Numbered from the stretch's first letter, positions 24,801 to 35,825 are shown. The stretch: DNA of 64,000 nt from Nematostella vectensis (GCF_932526225.1 NC_064037.1:7484203-7548202), one strand, 5' to 3'. Program-made: numbers and translations. Notes: generated by a model from the letters alone, not told the origin.

Positions 24801-27800
24801 TAAGTACACAATTATGAAGCTCATAAGATATGCGAGTATGACGCTAACAAGGTACACGTACATTATAGTTCATACTCTTGATTATGTATAAACCTTCCAA
24901 GAGCTGCTTTCGACGCTAAAGATGTAGACACTTAAGAGGTGTTTCTTGTTATAATAGTTATTTTGTTCATTTTTAACAGATGAATCGCGCTGCACAGAAG
25001 ATGGAGGATAGCAATAGCCAGTCTAGCATGAAAAGTGTCCAGTTAGCTGGTGAAAAAACAAGTAGCGGTTGCCAAGACAGCAGTCCGGCACGGGCTCAGG
25101 CAATCACCACCCATAACCCAAATGGTAAGGAAGACCTCGCCCAAACAAGCACAGACAAGAGACCTTCGACATCTGGCTCCCCAGTGGGAAATCCAAGCCA
25201 TCCACCAGTTCACCAGGGAAGCCCTTCTTCCATTTCCACAACAGGCTCACCGATAACCATGCATACCAGCTCAACCTTGTCACCATGCAAGGTAATGAAC
25301 TTTGGACAAACCTCACCGCATGTCGAGGCTGGGCCAAAATCGGAAGCGCCACGCCCGACTTTGACCTCTATCACTGGACTCCCGGGTGTACCCATCTCTC
25401 AGATGTCATCAACGTCTGGTCTACGTATCGCGGGTGGGCCTCAGCTTCCACCTGTCTCTCATCCGGGCATTCGACACTATCAGGATCGCGCTTTGACGTC
25501 ACAGCAGGTCACTTCATCCCATGATATGCCTCGTACTTCAATGCCTTTAGTGTCGTACCCACCTCACATGAAGAAGTCGCCGTTTGTGGTGCACCACCCT
25601 CCAGACTCGGCCAGTAGGCATGGCAACCAGGCACCTGAGGCCCATCATCACGAGCCAGGTATGAGCCTGCTTACACTGCACCTCTGCTATTGGTGAATTC
25701 TTTTCAGCTCCCTGTTTGTGTTGTCCTAACAGCCTCTGCTTTATTTGCTGGAGTTTATTTGTATTATTCCTGGAAGTGCATAGCACCTATATATCTACAT
25801 ACGTTCATAGTTTGTGTTATTCATAGTTCCTAGTTTGTGTTATTCCTGGAAGTGCATATTATCTATATATCTACATACGCTCATAGTTTGTTTTATTCAT
25901 AGTTCCTAGTTTGTATTATTCGTCGAAGTGCATAGCACCTTTATATCTACATAAGTTCATAGTTTGTGTTATTCATAGTTCCTAGTTTGTGTTATTCCTG
26001 GAAGTGCATATTATCTATATATCTACATACGCTCATAGTTTGTTTTATTCATAGTTCCTAGTTTGTATTATTCGTCGAAGTGCATAGCACCTTTATATCT
26101 ACATAAGTTCATAGGCAAACCTTGAAGAGATATAAATTTTAGCGTTATCCCAAGGTGACAGCTGGCCACAAGCAATATACCCAACCTACAGGATTAAAAA
26201 AAGCCAGACATTTAAATTTCGGTCCATAATTGTAACTCATGTTTTGTCAGGTTCATACAAGAGTCCTCATTCAGAAGGTAGCCGTAGGACTCCTAGTGGA
26301 GTTCCGTATTCTTCTGGATCTGAAGGCACATCCAGCAATCCGTCTGATGCCCAGGATGTTATCGTTATAGACTTTGAAGAACGACAGGGCAATGGAAAGC
26401 GCAGAAAACAAACAGCAGACGTCACGTCTAGCATGCTGGCTCAGATGACTTCGCAAACTGGTGAGTCTCTCCATCAATCACCACCCGACATTTGCCCTGC
26501 AAGTTGGGGCTGAAGAACCTTGTTAAGTGGATCATGTCATCATTTGGTTGAACAAACCAGAGGAGATTGTTAGATCGCTTTTCTGGAGAAGACCAACATC
26601 TTGGCCTGTGTCCAGTCAAACGATCCCACAATCCATTGCACTCACCTTCGAACCCAATCGCTCACTTACAAGCACAGAATCCCAGCTTCTTTTGTTTGAT
26701 AATTATTTTATTATTTTTGATAATAATTATGAGTTATTATTTATTTATAATTATATAATGTTCATAAACTGCAACTCGTAACACAGCTCATCTTCTGGAT
26801 GGTGACTTAGCAATCTCGCATTCAATTTTAGGCCATGGAATGAACGCCTATGGAAACGATAAGCATTCACACATGGATATCACGTCGGCACGCCCCTCAA
26901 GCTTGGGAGCCCTTGCTGGTACCCAGCCTCGCTCTGATACTCGCCCCGGGCATAGCGAGGGTCTAAAACCACCACCACCTCTCATCCAAGTTTCCCCAAC
27001 AAGACCATTGGGACAGAAGTCCCCAATCGTCGAGACGCCGCGGGACCAGAGAGAGAGGTTACCACCAGGTGGTGTCCACAAGCCAGAGCCTGTATTTGGA
27101 CATACCAAAGCCAGTTCGCAAGGCCAGCAGCATGCTGTTGAAATGGAAAGCAAAGCATTACCGATGGTAGACCTGACCAGGGAGCGTCCTGGAGGCTCAC
27201 CTATTCAGGAAGGGATGAGAGGTCAGTCTCAACAGCAGCATGTGGGAGATCTAAAGAGTACAGGGCAAGCGCCCTCCGCAAGGGCTGCTCTAAAAGCCAT
27301 CGCTATGACAGCAATGGCCAGTGGTAAAGCACCAGATGAACGTGAAGCAAGAGAAAGAGAGCGAGAAAAAGAACATAAGAAACACGAGGATCTATGTATT
27401 CCACCGAGGCATCCTGACCCGAAGTTGAACTCTTACGAGCAGAACGAAGCTATTAGGAAGTTCAGCGCTCTTCCATCGTGCATTCCCGTCCCACGGGAGT
27501 TTTCACCTAATGCAGAGTACATGTCTCATCATCAGTATACCGCCATGATGCAGCTCCAGGCCCAAGCCCAGGCACAAGCGCTGTCTGGTGCGCATGTACA
27601 TCCTCAAGCACGTGCACATGCGGCAGCCGCGGTGGCGGCAGCAAACTACGGGCACCCAATGTTCATGAGTGGGTGTGTGCCCTACCACCACCTGGAGTAC
27701 CCAGTCCTCACCCCTGTCGGCTACCAACAGCTAAGTCTGCAAGAGATGCAACAGCAACAACACAATGGTGAAGCGTCATCTTCGCACATGAAACTCAACG

Positions 27801-30800
27801 TCCCATTCAGTCACCTGAGCCAGGCAAGGCCTATATACCACAGCAGTCTCCCATCAACCTCATCCAGTTATAACAGAGTTCTGGAAGAGCTTTCTATGAA
27901 CCCTAGAGCGAGATATTTCGCGCACCAAGCCGCGGAAGAGAAGCTTGCACAGGGACACCGTGTACCCAGTAGATCCGGAGATATCTCTGATCACGAACTG
28001 ACCCATCCGTTCCTAGCGCGATCATCTCCCCACCTTCGACAGACACACACCATAACAAATGTCAGAGGGCATAGTCTGTCCCCCGGAGAAGCCCAAAAAC
28101 CAGGGTACTCACCCTACCCCGAAGCAGAGCGTAAGCGGGACTCCCCATCGGACAGGCCAAGGTCAAGGTCGCCGGGCATGGTTTACCTCCAGGCAAGTCG
28201 TGGTCCAACTAGACCAACTTCATTGGCTGAGCTTCAGAGCAGAGCTGCAGTCATACCAGAGATGGTATTCCCTGAACCACAGCGTGCTGGTATGTCTGAT
28301 GCTCAAAGGTCACACTCAAGAACACCTGAACCAAGACCAGAGTCTAGGGAGAGTAGAGTGATAGTCCATACAGACCGCAGGCCCGACTCTCGTGAGAGAG
28401 TAATTCAGCATGACCAGCGAGCGAAATACCAAGAATCTCGAGTGGAGAGCCAAGAAAGACAAACAATGAGAGATACACGGCCTCGGCACCCAGATGAGCT
28501 GAGGCCTGATATCCGCCATGACATAAGGGTTGCCCAGGAAAGAAGAGAAGGAAGACCAGACAGCAAAGATGCCACAAGGGTCATGCATCTGCACGAGCCA
28601 CGAGCCGGAATTGAACTTCTACATGACGGTCACCGGCCACCACAATCAGAACAAAGAGCAGATTCAAGGGTAGATCCTAGAAGAATTCATGGATTTCCAG
28701 ACTCAAGATCAAGCAGGCCTGGAGATTCACGGATGGAGCCAGATATCCCAAGATCATCTGTACAAGTACTTCCCTACCCTGAGCCGCGTCCAGATGCGTG
28801 GATTGAATACCGAACGCCAGACGGGCGTGTGTTCCCTGGGCTTAGGCCAGAGGTAATTGCTGACAGTAGAATATCACCATATGATGCAAGAGTTAAGAGT
28901 GTAGAACAGAGACCTGATCCCCAGCCGCACAGGGATCAAAGGAGGGATGTTATCAAAGGTATAAGAGAGAGCGAGCATAGGTTCACTGATCCCCAGTCTT
29001 TCACCCACCATGATTCCAGGCAAGACCTACACCAAGGAGTTCCAGTGGCTGACTCAAGACATAGATCTGAACCGCAACAAGCGAACGAAGTGGAAAGGAC
29101 AGAGAGACCGGTCATCACACTGGAACAAGAACGAAGAGTAGAGAGGATACCAGCAGTACCTATTTCTGTACAGACCAAACCCAAGAAGAGCGTTTCTGAT
29201 GATCCTATGTTGAACCTGGCTACGTTAGTGGACGTCGCAGCTGCAGCAACAAAAGTAGAGGTAGCGAGAGAACGCCGTGAGGCTGAGGAGCGTGAGTTGC
29301 AGGAAAGAGTTGAGAGAGATTCTCCTGTGAGATGCACTGCTGTGACAAGCACTTCGCCTCGCTATGGTATCACCACAGGACTCGTACCAAAACCTCCCCC
29401 ACTCATGCCAATCACAGGTACCAAAACCTCGCAGGAAGCGAGCCCAAAGCCACCAGCGGTGCTGTCCATTACTGGCGGGACGGCTGGAATGCCTCCCAAG
29501 AGCCCGCCAAAGCTTGTCTCACCACAGGAATCCCAACCATCTAGAACAAGTACCAGCCCTGAACGTCCTCCTCCTCTGGTTACACACACGATTCCTTCAG
29601 TGATAAGTTCACCTCAGTACTCAGCAAGCAAAGGTACCCTCGGGCCACCGCCTCTAATACCTAGGGCTACTGCATCGCCTGTTATTCAGAGCACTCAGAT
29701 GTATCTGAGTCAGGAAGAAAGTGAGCTACCAGCGCACAGAAATGGCGGGAAAGAGCATGCTGCGAAGATTGAATTGACGGAAACAAGTCAAGGTCATGTT
29801 AACAAAAAACCATTCGTTGAAGAGGACAAGAACCAACTCGGCTATGGACAGTCTTCTCAGCAAAATGTTGTGCGGAACATTTTTGAGACTGTGACGTACC
29901 TCGGACCGTCCAATTTTGTAATGCCAGGAACTCATCAAGGACAAAAGGAATCTTCGCCACCCAGGAGCACGCAAACTTTGCAGGCATCAGAAGGTAGATC
30001 AGCAAGTGGCTACACCAAGATCGGTGAACCTGCAGCCGTGATCAGGCCTTGGCGTGCTAACCCTGCTGATAAAGACACGACATGCAAAGTCCCCACGGCA
30101 CCTAATCCATCATTTGCGGAGTACTTACTAGGCCCTACAGCTTCCCGTACTGAAGAAGTTTTAAGACAAGTCAAGGAGCAACAACAATCTCTAAAGCGAC
30201 CTCACGAAATAAGCGTTCCGTCAGTAGCTGTGCCTTTCAAGAAACGTTCACGCCTGTCAACAGATCCAATAAAGGATGAGATCGATGTTAGCAGTGTACC
30301 TGTTGCTGTGGCAGAGGCTATGGACAGAGCACTTGTTAGACCAGAACAACCGGTCACAATGAGACGAGATGCGGCACACCAGGAGCTTGAAAGACACATG
30401 CCTGATTTTGATGATGAGCAACAACGACAAGACTTGCGAAGGCTTCAAGTGAGTAGAAGTATGAATAGGAGAGACGTGCAAAGTCAAGATCGTCTTTTCC
30501 AGACTAGTAATCTACCAGGTCGTGATCGCGAAATGAGTAATAGTGACACCGAGTCTGCGGAGGAGACGGAAAATCTCCAGGAAGAGAGTGGCGATGAGTA
30601 TATTAGCACTGCTATGCCCGAGAGGCAGTTGCACCAAGTGGCAGTTGAAGAAAACCTCCCCCGCTTCCACCATCGGCATCCAGGGAATTTGAACAGAGAA
30701 CGCAACCTCGAGGTAGTGTCAAGTAGAGTGGAACAGAACATTTGTAGCACAAGCGCGAATATCCCTCTTCATTCAAGTTCTGTCACAAGCTCAGCAGCTT

Positions 30801-33800
30801 TCTGTTCTCCAAGCAACACAGACACGTCCAGAGTCGTCGGCAGAGTTTCTCAGGCCCCACATAATTCGATAACAAGTCGCATTAATGAATCAGAGGTAGC
30901 ACCAAGCACTAGAAGACCAGAGAGGACTGCCATTACAAGTAGTAGTTCGGAGCAACTACCGAGCTCTGGAGTAACGCATCCATCTGCCGAGGCACAGGGA
31001 GTGCTAGCCAGATTATCACAAGCGCTGGATCAAGCGAGAGAGATGCAACGCGCAGCACAAAGTCAACCAAGGGTCTCGGAAATATCGGCTGCCGTTCAAA
31101 ACACCTACGAGGACAATGTCAATCAAGATCAGGAAATGCAAGCTGTTGAAGCAAATCAGACAGAACAGATGCAAGATGAAAACATAGGGTCACAAGCTGT
31201 AGGGAACATCATACCGGATAGCTCACAGGGTATCACAGCAGATATAGCCGAAGCTTCGGGGTCTGAAAACGAGGAGTCCATTGAAAGGGCTGTGGCTGGG
31301 ATACCAGGGCGTGACACAATGAGCTATCAGCAAGACCAGGAAGTTGACACCAGTGAAGCACTGCAGCTCTTATCACCTTCCGTCCAGGACGAACCTTCTC
31401 AGGTGATAGATTCTGAAATGCTGCCTTCAGGGACCGATACTGTGCTGTCCAGTCCTCAGCCTTCTGTCCCCTGCAGCGATATTCCCTTAGCATCTAGCAG
31501 CAGCCTTCAGCCAGCACCCTCTATAGCTGATGCCCTCTCATGTATGACTTCCAGTCAGAGAGTTACTGCACAGTCCTCAAGTTCCACTACCATGTCCCCA
31601 CAGCCCTCTGTTCCAAATGAGCACCCCGCCGTCCCAAGGAGGAACGTGTTAAGTCCTGAATCCTCTGATGATGTCATCCAGATGCCTGAATCATCTGAAG
31701 TGAGAGCTGATGCTTCCGATCATAGTTCTGTTCAAAGCCCTCAGCCTTCAGGCAGCCGTGTGAGCCAGCCTTTGAGCCCATCATGTCCGTCAACGAGTGA
31801 GCTAACCCAGCCACCTTCCTCAGCTGTTGAACCAACAGCTAGTCAAAGCATGCAGCCCCAACCATCATTTGCGTCACTTTCAGTCCAAGGGTTTCAACAC
31901 CATGAGGCAGAGATAGGACAGAGCGAAAATGTTTCTGAGCCGTCCACATCGTATCAACCTGAGTCTGCAGTTTCCTCTCATCAAGAGGAACTAGAAGGTG
32001 CATCGGTGGAGCGGTTCAGGTCTCTTGATATTGCCTCTCCCTCACCTTCTGATGTAGCTGCCGCTATGGACCAACCCCAGACCCACTCCCCGGAGAGCAG
32101 TGCCAAGGCTGCCGACTCAAGTGATAGCAATATCCCACAGCCCATGGAGGGAGTGCTGGAGAGCAGCAGAGAAGCTGTTGAGAGCAGTGACATGAGAGAC
32201 AAGGGCCAATATAGTTCAGTGTCGCAATCACAAGAGCCTAACAGCAATGTGTCTACCTCGCAAGCAGACTCCAGGGTCACCCCAGTCCCTTCCACTAGTA
32301 TAGAGGAGCCGGACTCGCATGATGAGCAGATAACCGATGACGACCATGCAGTATCAGCACATATTAACATTGAAGATGACGATGAGGACTCTTTTATTCC
32401 TGACACGGGTGATGTGGTATCACCCTCTCAAGATCACGAGATGGCAGATAGCACAGACAGCGAGCACGAGCAACAGCCTGTCTTCCCCACCTTTGTCGGC
32501 GAGTTCATCCCTTCCAGCTCTGACAGAAGAGATCCTGTCACCTCAACCTGCAGGCATTCAGCTACAAGTTCACCCAGGGAGTCCATCTTCAGCACCCGCG
32601 AGGCCGAACCCATGCAAGCCTCAGAGGGCAGGGACGAAGTTGTCAACGAGATGGAAGAAGAAAATGGTAATAGGGTGTCTGAAGAAACGGTGGAGAGTTC
32701 GATCAGACTTGAGAACTTCGAGAATCAGCTGGGTACGCGCGATGAAGGAAGCAGTCAAGACGAGGAATCGGTATCTCCAGCACAAGCAGAATCTGACAGC
32801 CTGGTGGTAGATTCCTCCAGGGATGAAGTTCAAAGGAAAGGATCTGACTCCTCAACAAGTGAAGAAGCCAGGGTGGACTCGGACAGTGAAGCAGTCGAAA
32901 CAGTCAGTTACGCTGATAGGCAGGTCAGTTCCCACTCGACAGTTATCGAAATGGTCAGTGAAGACTTAAAACTGTCATCGCTAAGCCAACCTGGTAGAGC
33001 AGACTTGTCCACATGCGAAAAACCTCAAACAGTATTTGATTCGTTCACGGGTGAAGTAGGCAAGAGAACTTCTGACACGTCAACGAGAGAATCATTTAGG
33101 GTGGACTTTGCGTCTAGTGACATGGTCAAGGCTTCCTCAGAGTCGGCTGTTAATACTAGTGAGGCAGCTTGCGAATTCTCGTCGAGGAGTCAAGCTTTGA
33201 AAATAGCCTCGGACTCGTCAACTAGTGAACCAGCTAGGGTAGTGTCTGGCACCTCAATCTATGAGGCGGAAAAGACGGATTCCGACCCTTTGACGAGTGA
33301 AACAGCTACAGCAGGCTTTAACATGAGTGACGTAGAAAAGAGAGGTTCGTCAACGAGTGAAGAATCTAGGTATAGCTCTAAATCGCCAGTGAGTGAGGCA
33401 GTCAGCTCTGCACGCCAATCAACAGACGATAGATCTGATGGAGAAATCGTCTCTGACGAAGAAGACGTCACAGAGACGGGCCAGCACTCCCGTCCGTCCT
33501 CCCCTCACTTGGCGACATCTACCGATATCCCACTACCACTGATATTCCCCATCTCTCCGCCCTCGCCAGAGTCACCTAACCAGGAGTCCGAAGATGATTC
33601 CGTGTCACCTGCACCCCCCTGGCCGACATCGCATTCCTTGAACACTATGGGCTCGTCCATCTTCTCGCACACCCTCCAGGGCTCCTCCTCCCCGTCCCAG
33701 TACTCCACCCTATCGCTATCTCGCCTCGCCAACCAGCGAAACACAGCCTACCCATTCTCCGCGCTGTCACTGAGCATTGGGTCGGCTTCGAGCAGCGCGC

Positions 33801-33946
33801 GCTCGTCACCAGTCCACTTCAACCTGGGAAGAGCCCAGTCCCCAAGCAGCTCTTCGTTACTGCCTCGATCTCACGAACCGGTGCCGATTTTGTCGGACAA
33901 TTACGAGCCTTTGAGTGACGACGATGAAGACGAAACGAATAATTAA
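9868..33946 (+). CDS. ncor: NCoR/SMRT-family nuclear corepressor, 23 coding exons
   Basis: This is the scaffold of the HDAC3 corepressor complex. Exons: 9868-9890, 11971-12106, 12192-12256, 12600-12855, 12991-13033, 13354-13484, 13979-14092, 14503-14565, 16323-16375, 17099-17165, 17438-17523, 18126-18212, 19072-19247, 19729-19816, 20001-20055, 20191-20295, 20523-20587, 23782-24005, 24122-24175, 24425-24567, 24980-25658, 26251-26460, 26832-33946. All phases join, giving 3,345 residues (human NCoR1 about 2,440). A coiled coil (about 190-225, KEELIQSMDKLDREIAQAQQ) matches the TBL1/GPS2-binding segment. SANT1/DAD spans about 434-516 with NIWTEKEKQIFKEKY and the FYYQSKKKENYK motif, whose vertebrate counterpart contacts inositol phosphate and HDAC3. 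SANT2 is about 613-678 (TSRWTEKDMEIAVQGL, CKNFYFNYKKKFHL). The final exon contains LQSRAAVIPEMV and LNLATLVDVAAAATK, both family-specific, and ends YEPLSDDDEDETNN. The 23-nt first exon (MSRGSSH) is inferred from phase and a GTAAGG donor. Confidence 0.95.
14806..16145. repeat. 42-bp minisatellite, about 32 copies, NCoR intron 8
   Basis: The unit runs TATATGCAGGCCTGTAGGGT, then GCATTTGAGTTGG, then GGGGAGGGG. The 42-bp period is a multiple of three, so long spurious open frames of up to 522 codons arise on both strands; none is a gene. Variants (GGAGACC for GCAGGCC; GGATGC for GGGTGC) recur every five units in the left half. The plus strand, which is the transcribed RNA sense, carries a G6-A-G4 tract in almost every unit. 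Confidence 0.97.
16725..17065. mobile_element. 329-bp MITE with TTATTA target duplication
   Basis: Termini CAGGGCTTCTGGAATTACG (from 16731) and CGTAATTCCAGAAGCCCTG (to 17059) are perfect inverted repeats of about 19 bp. TTATTA flanks both sides (16725-16730 and 17060-17065). The interior is A+T-rich with repeated CGCGTAATTTGGCT words and no coding capacity. It lies in NCoR intron 9 just before exon 10. Confidence 0.85.
17541..17699. mobile_element. Short MITE with CAGGGGCGTAGCC-type ends
   Basis: The left end CAGGGGCGTAGCCAAGG and the right end CCTGGCTACGCCGCTG are imperfect inverted repeats. The CAG-GGCGTAGCC-AGG terminus is a widespread hAT-like signature. The interior contains a C-rich tract. 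No clean 8-bp duplication is visible. Located in NCoR intron 11. Confidence 0.7.
20340..20462 (+). repeat. Pyrimidine-rich low-complexity tract
   Basis: About 120 bp of C/T with repeated CTTCTCCAC words, immediately after NCoR exon 16 and upstream of exon 17. It could act as an extended polypyrimidine tract. No protein is implied. Confidence 0.6.
20778..20860 (+). repeat. Possible tRNA-derived (SINE-like) fragment
   Basis: The segment GGGCCCCAGTGGTATGGCGC is followed by a GC-rich stem region and GAGTTCAACCC, which fits the pol III B-box core GWTCRANNC. The A-box is poor and no normal anticodon arm can be drawn. It directly precedes the 19-bp satellite. Weak call. Confidence 0.3.
20915..23172. 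repeat. 19-bp minisatellite, about 115 copies, NCoR intron 17
   Basis: The unit is GTGCATGGTGTTGTCATTG with variants. The left half (to about 21770) is dominated by the GCCTAG form and the right half by the TCATTG/TCATAG/TCACAG forms. Some units lack 5 bp (GTGCATGGTGTCATAG). Because 19 is not a multiple of three, open frames carry a 57-nt (19-residue) repeat such as MHGVVIGAWCC; these are artefacts. Confidence 0.97.
24550..24867 (+). repeat. 71-bp tandem repeat that includes the NCoR exon 20 end and its donor
   Basis: Copy 0 starts at 24550 inside exon 20 (GAGTATGAAGCAAATAAG) and runs across the true donor (AAG|GTGAGC). Copies 1-4 start at 24621, 24692, 24763 and 24834 in the intron and repeat GAGTATGACGCTAATAAGGT, followed by GTTTATAAGTACACAATT and AGATATGC. 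Each intronic copy therefore carries a decoy exon end plus GT (AAGGTACAC, once AATGTACAC). Confidence 0.9.
25758..26115. repeat. 76-bp tandem repeat, 4.7 copies, NCoR intron 21
   Basis: Copies start at 25758, 25834, 25910, 25986 and 26062, each beginning TTTGT(A/G)TTATTC and ending ATTCATAGTTCCTAG. Copies 2 and 4 are the same type, as are copies 3 and 5, so the array is effectively a 152-bp dimer repeat. It contains no gene. Confidence 0.9.
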
Positions 33947-35172
33947 CTATGCGAGTCGAGGGAGGTCGAAATTCTTCGTTTTAAGAGTCATGAGATGTCC
34001 TTAGTGCATGTGATATCCTAGCCAGGATATACTCGGAAAACCCCCAGTTTAACTGGGAAACATTGACTTGGGGGCAACCTACTAAAAGCGTATTTTCGGA
34101 AGTTCGGTTATAAAAGACGTGATTGCCATAACGAGGTTCACAGTGTAAGAAACTAGATGCAAGGAAGGGGGCTCGAACGCTAGTACTGCTTTTGTCTTGC
34201 CTTTGGGACCCATAATTCGTGTAATTATTGGTACAGTCTTTTAGAAGGGTCTTTCAAGTTGTAACTCGAAATGCTCAATTGGATACACACAAGATATAAA
34301 TCACATGAATATCAAATCCACTTAAACTGTACTTACAGTAGGCCGCGCGTTACCATGGTAACCTTGTGAAGTAAGCAAAAAAGAAATGAGGACAGTCATG
34401 TATCGTGTGATCCAAACTTTAGCCGGACACCACTCTAGTGAAAACGTTAGTCGCAAACCCTCGCTCTTAGTTGGTTAAAGTCTCGTTTAGTTATTGTTTA
34501 AAGTGTACATAATTCGTGGTTCCTTGTTTGTAAATAGGCATACATGCATGTATGAAAGATAAAAACTGAGTAAATTTGCTGTGTGAAAGTGTTACTGTGT
34601 TTGCCTTTCTAGGGTGGTTGGGACATTGGGTGAAAATCACTTTGAATTGCCTTACGAGTCAACCTTAAAATCTTGAGCAATCCGTCGCTACAGAATTCAC
34701 GAACTCTACGGATATCTTTAGATCGACCATTTTTGGCAAAGGACAAACGTACATATTGGCAAGGAGCACCCCCCCCCCTCCCCCTCTCTCCCCCCCCCCC
34801 CTCCGGTAAGCAGTCCCTTCATCAAAAGGCTGCTATTCATAGCCCACACGAAACAGTATGACCACACCCCAGCTGTTCATAAGATCGGCTCTATCCTGGT
34901 GTAAGAACCTGCGAATTGCGTCACAAAACCTTTTTATTGGTGGAACGAATGAAAACAACGCTAAATTGAAAGGTGTCTCCTGGAAATGGTTCTTACACCG
35001 GAGTAAAGCCATAAGATCTTGCTCCCCTATGATGGATACGGGCGCAAATAAAAAAGTTCGTTCCTTGTCATAATGACGTTTCGATTATCAAAATAGCTTC
35101 CCATTAAACACTTGATTTTTCTTAGGCTTCGGCACCAGGATCATATGCAAAGTCAATTTTATACAATTGTGT
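33947..35172 (+). other. 3' flank of NCoR, probable 3' untranslated region
   Basis: No coding exon is visible. An AATAAA lies at 35047-35052 on the plus strand, and a weaker GATAAA with downstream TGT-rich sequence near 34560. C-rich runs occur at about 34767-34803. The length and poly(A) site of the NCoR transcript cannot be fixed from sequence. Confidence 0.45.
34349..34362 (+). promoter_or_regulatory. RFX X-box palindrome
   Basis: GTTACCATGGTAAC fits the RFX X-box consensus GTNRCCNNRGYAAC at every constrained position and is a perfect 14-bp palindrome. It lies 403 bp after the NCoR stop codon. Whether it is a bound site, or chance in the 3' flank, is unknown. Confidence 0.4.
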
Positions 35173-35178
35173 TTTATT
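35173..35178 (-). terminator. Poly(A) signal AATAAA for the minus-strand SPFH-related gene
   Basis: TTTATT on the plus strand, i.e. AATAAA on the minus strand, 107 bp past the stop codon at 35285. It supports transcription of the minus-strand exon. Confidence 0.5.
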
Positions 35179-35284
35179 GTTATTGAGAATACACGAACAT
35201 TTAGTTTGACCTTGTGTAACGTTTAAAAAAATGCTCTGACCTCAAGTCAATGCCAACACACCATTTGGGCGTCACCGTACCGCG

Positions 35285-35825
35285 TTAGGTGTATGTGTAT
35301 TTAGTCTTGGCAGGAGCATCAATGGAGACGCTCAGTTCGGTGCTTCTATCGGCTATCGCACGGGTAGACAGATATGACAACAGCCCTTCTACCGTCAGAT
35401 TCTGACGCTTCATCATATCGCCAAACGCGCGCGCCTCGGCCTTGTACCCCGCCAAGATACTCGACACTTTCGCCTCGGCTTTGGAGATGAGGATCTTCGC
35501 GTTGGACTCCGCCTTCTGCCTGGTGATCAGCGAGTTCTTGATCGCGTCTTCCTTTGCGGATTTCGCCTGGACTAGTTGTCTTGGACGCTCGTTCAGTGCA
35601 ATGGCGATGTTCTCTTTTGCGGCCTCTTTGTTACGAACCACTGTCTCGTAGGACTTGGGTCGCTGGATGTTGCTGACTTGTAGATCCGTGAGGTCGGCGT
35701 GGACCGTCTCGAATCTCTTTGACATGGTGGTCAGTACATTCTCCTGGAAGGAGGCACGCTGGGACTGGAATTGGCTAGTATTGAACCTGCTACACACGTC
35801 ATAGATGGACGACTTGGCGATCGGT
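35285..35825 (-). CDS. C-terminal exon of an SPFH/Band-7-related protein (N-terminal exons not found)
   Basis: An intact 179-codon reading frame on the minus strand begins after a good acceptor (TTTTTTCGTAG at 35826-35836, intron phase 2) and ends at 35285. It aligns with exons 2-3 of the plus-strand SPFH gene at 39607: RPIAKSSIYDV against RDRDTVETAL at the same intron phase, a long Ala/Glu/Lys-rich coiled coil, and a C-terminal segment ending SIDAPAKTKYTYT. The SPFH core of about 110 residues that should precede it was not found on the minus strand up to 39.5 kb. An ATG at 35845 also opens the frame (METFFRR). It could be a truncated paralogue, a gene with small cryptic upstream exons, or a pseudogene. 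Unlike the plus-strand copy, this region has no second intron. Confidence 0.6.
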
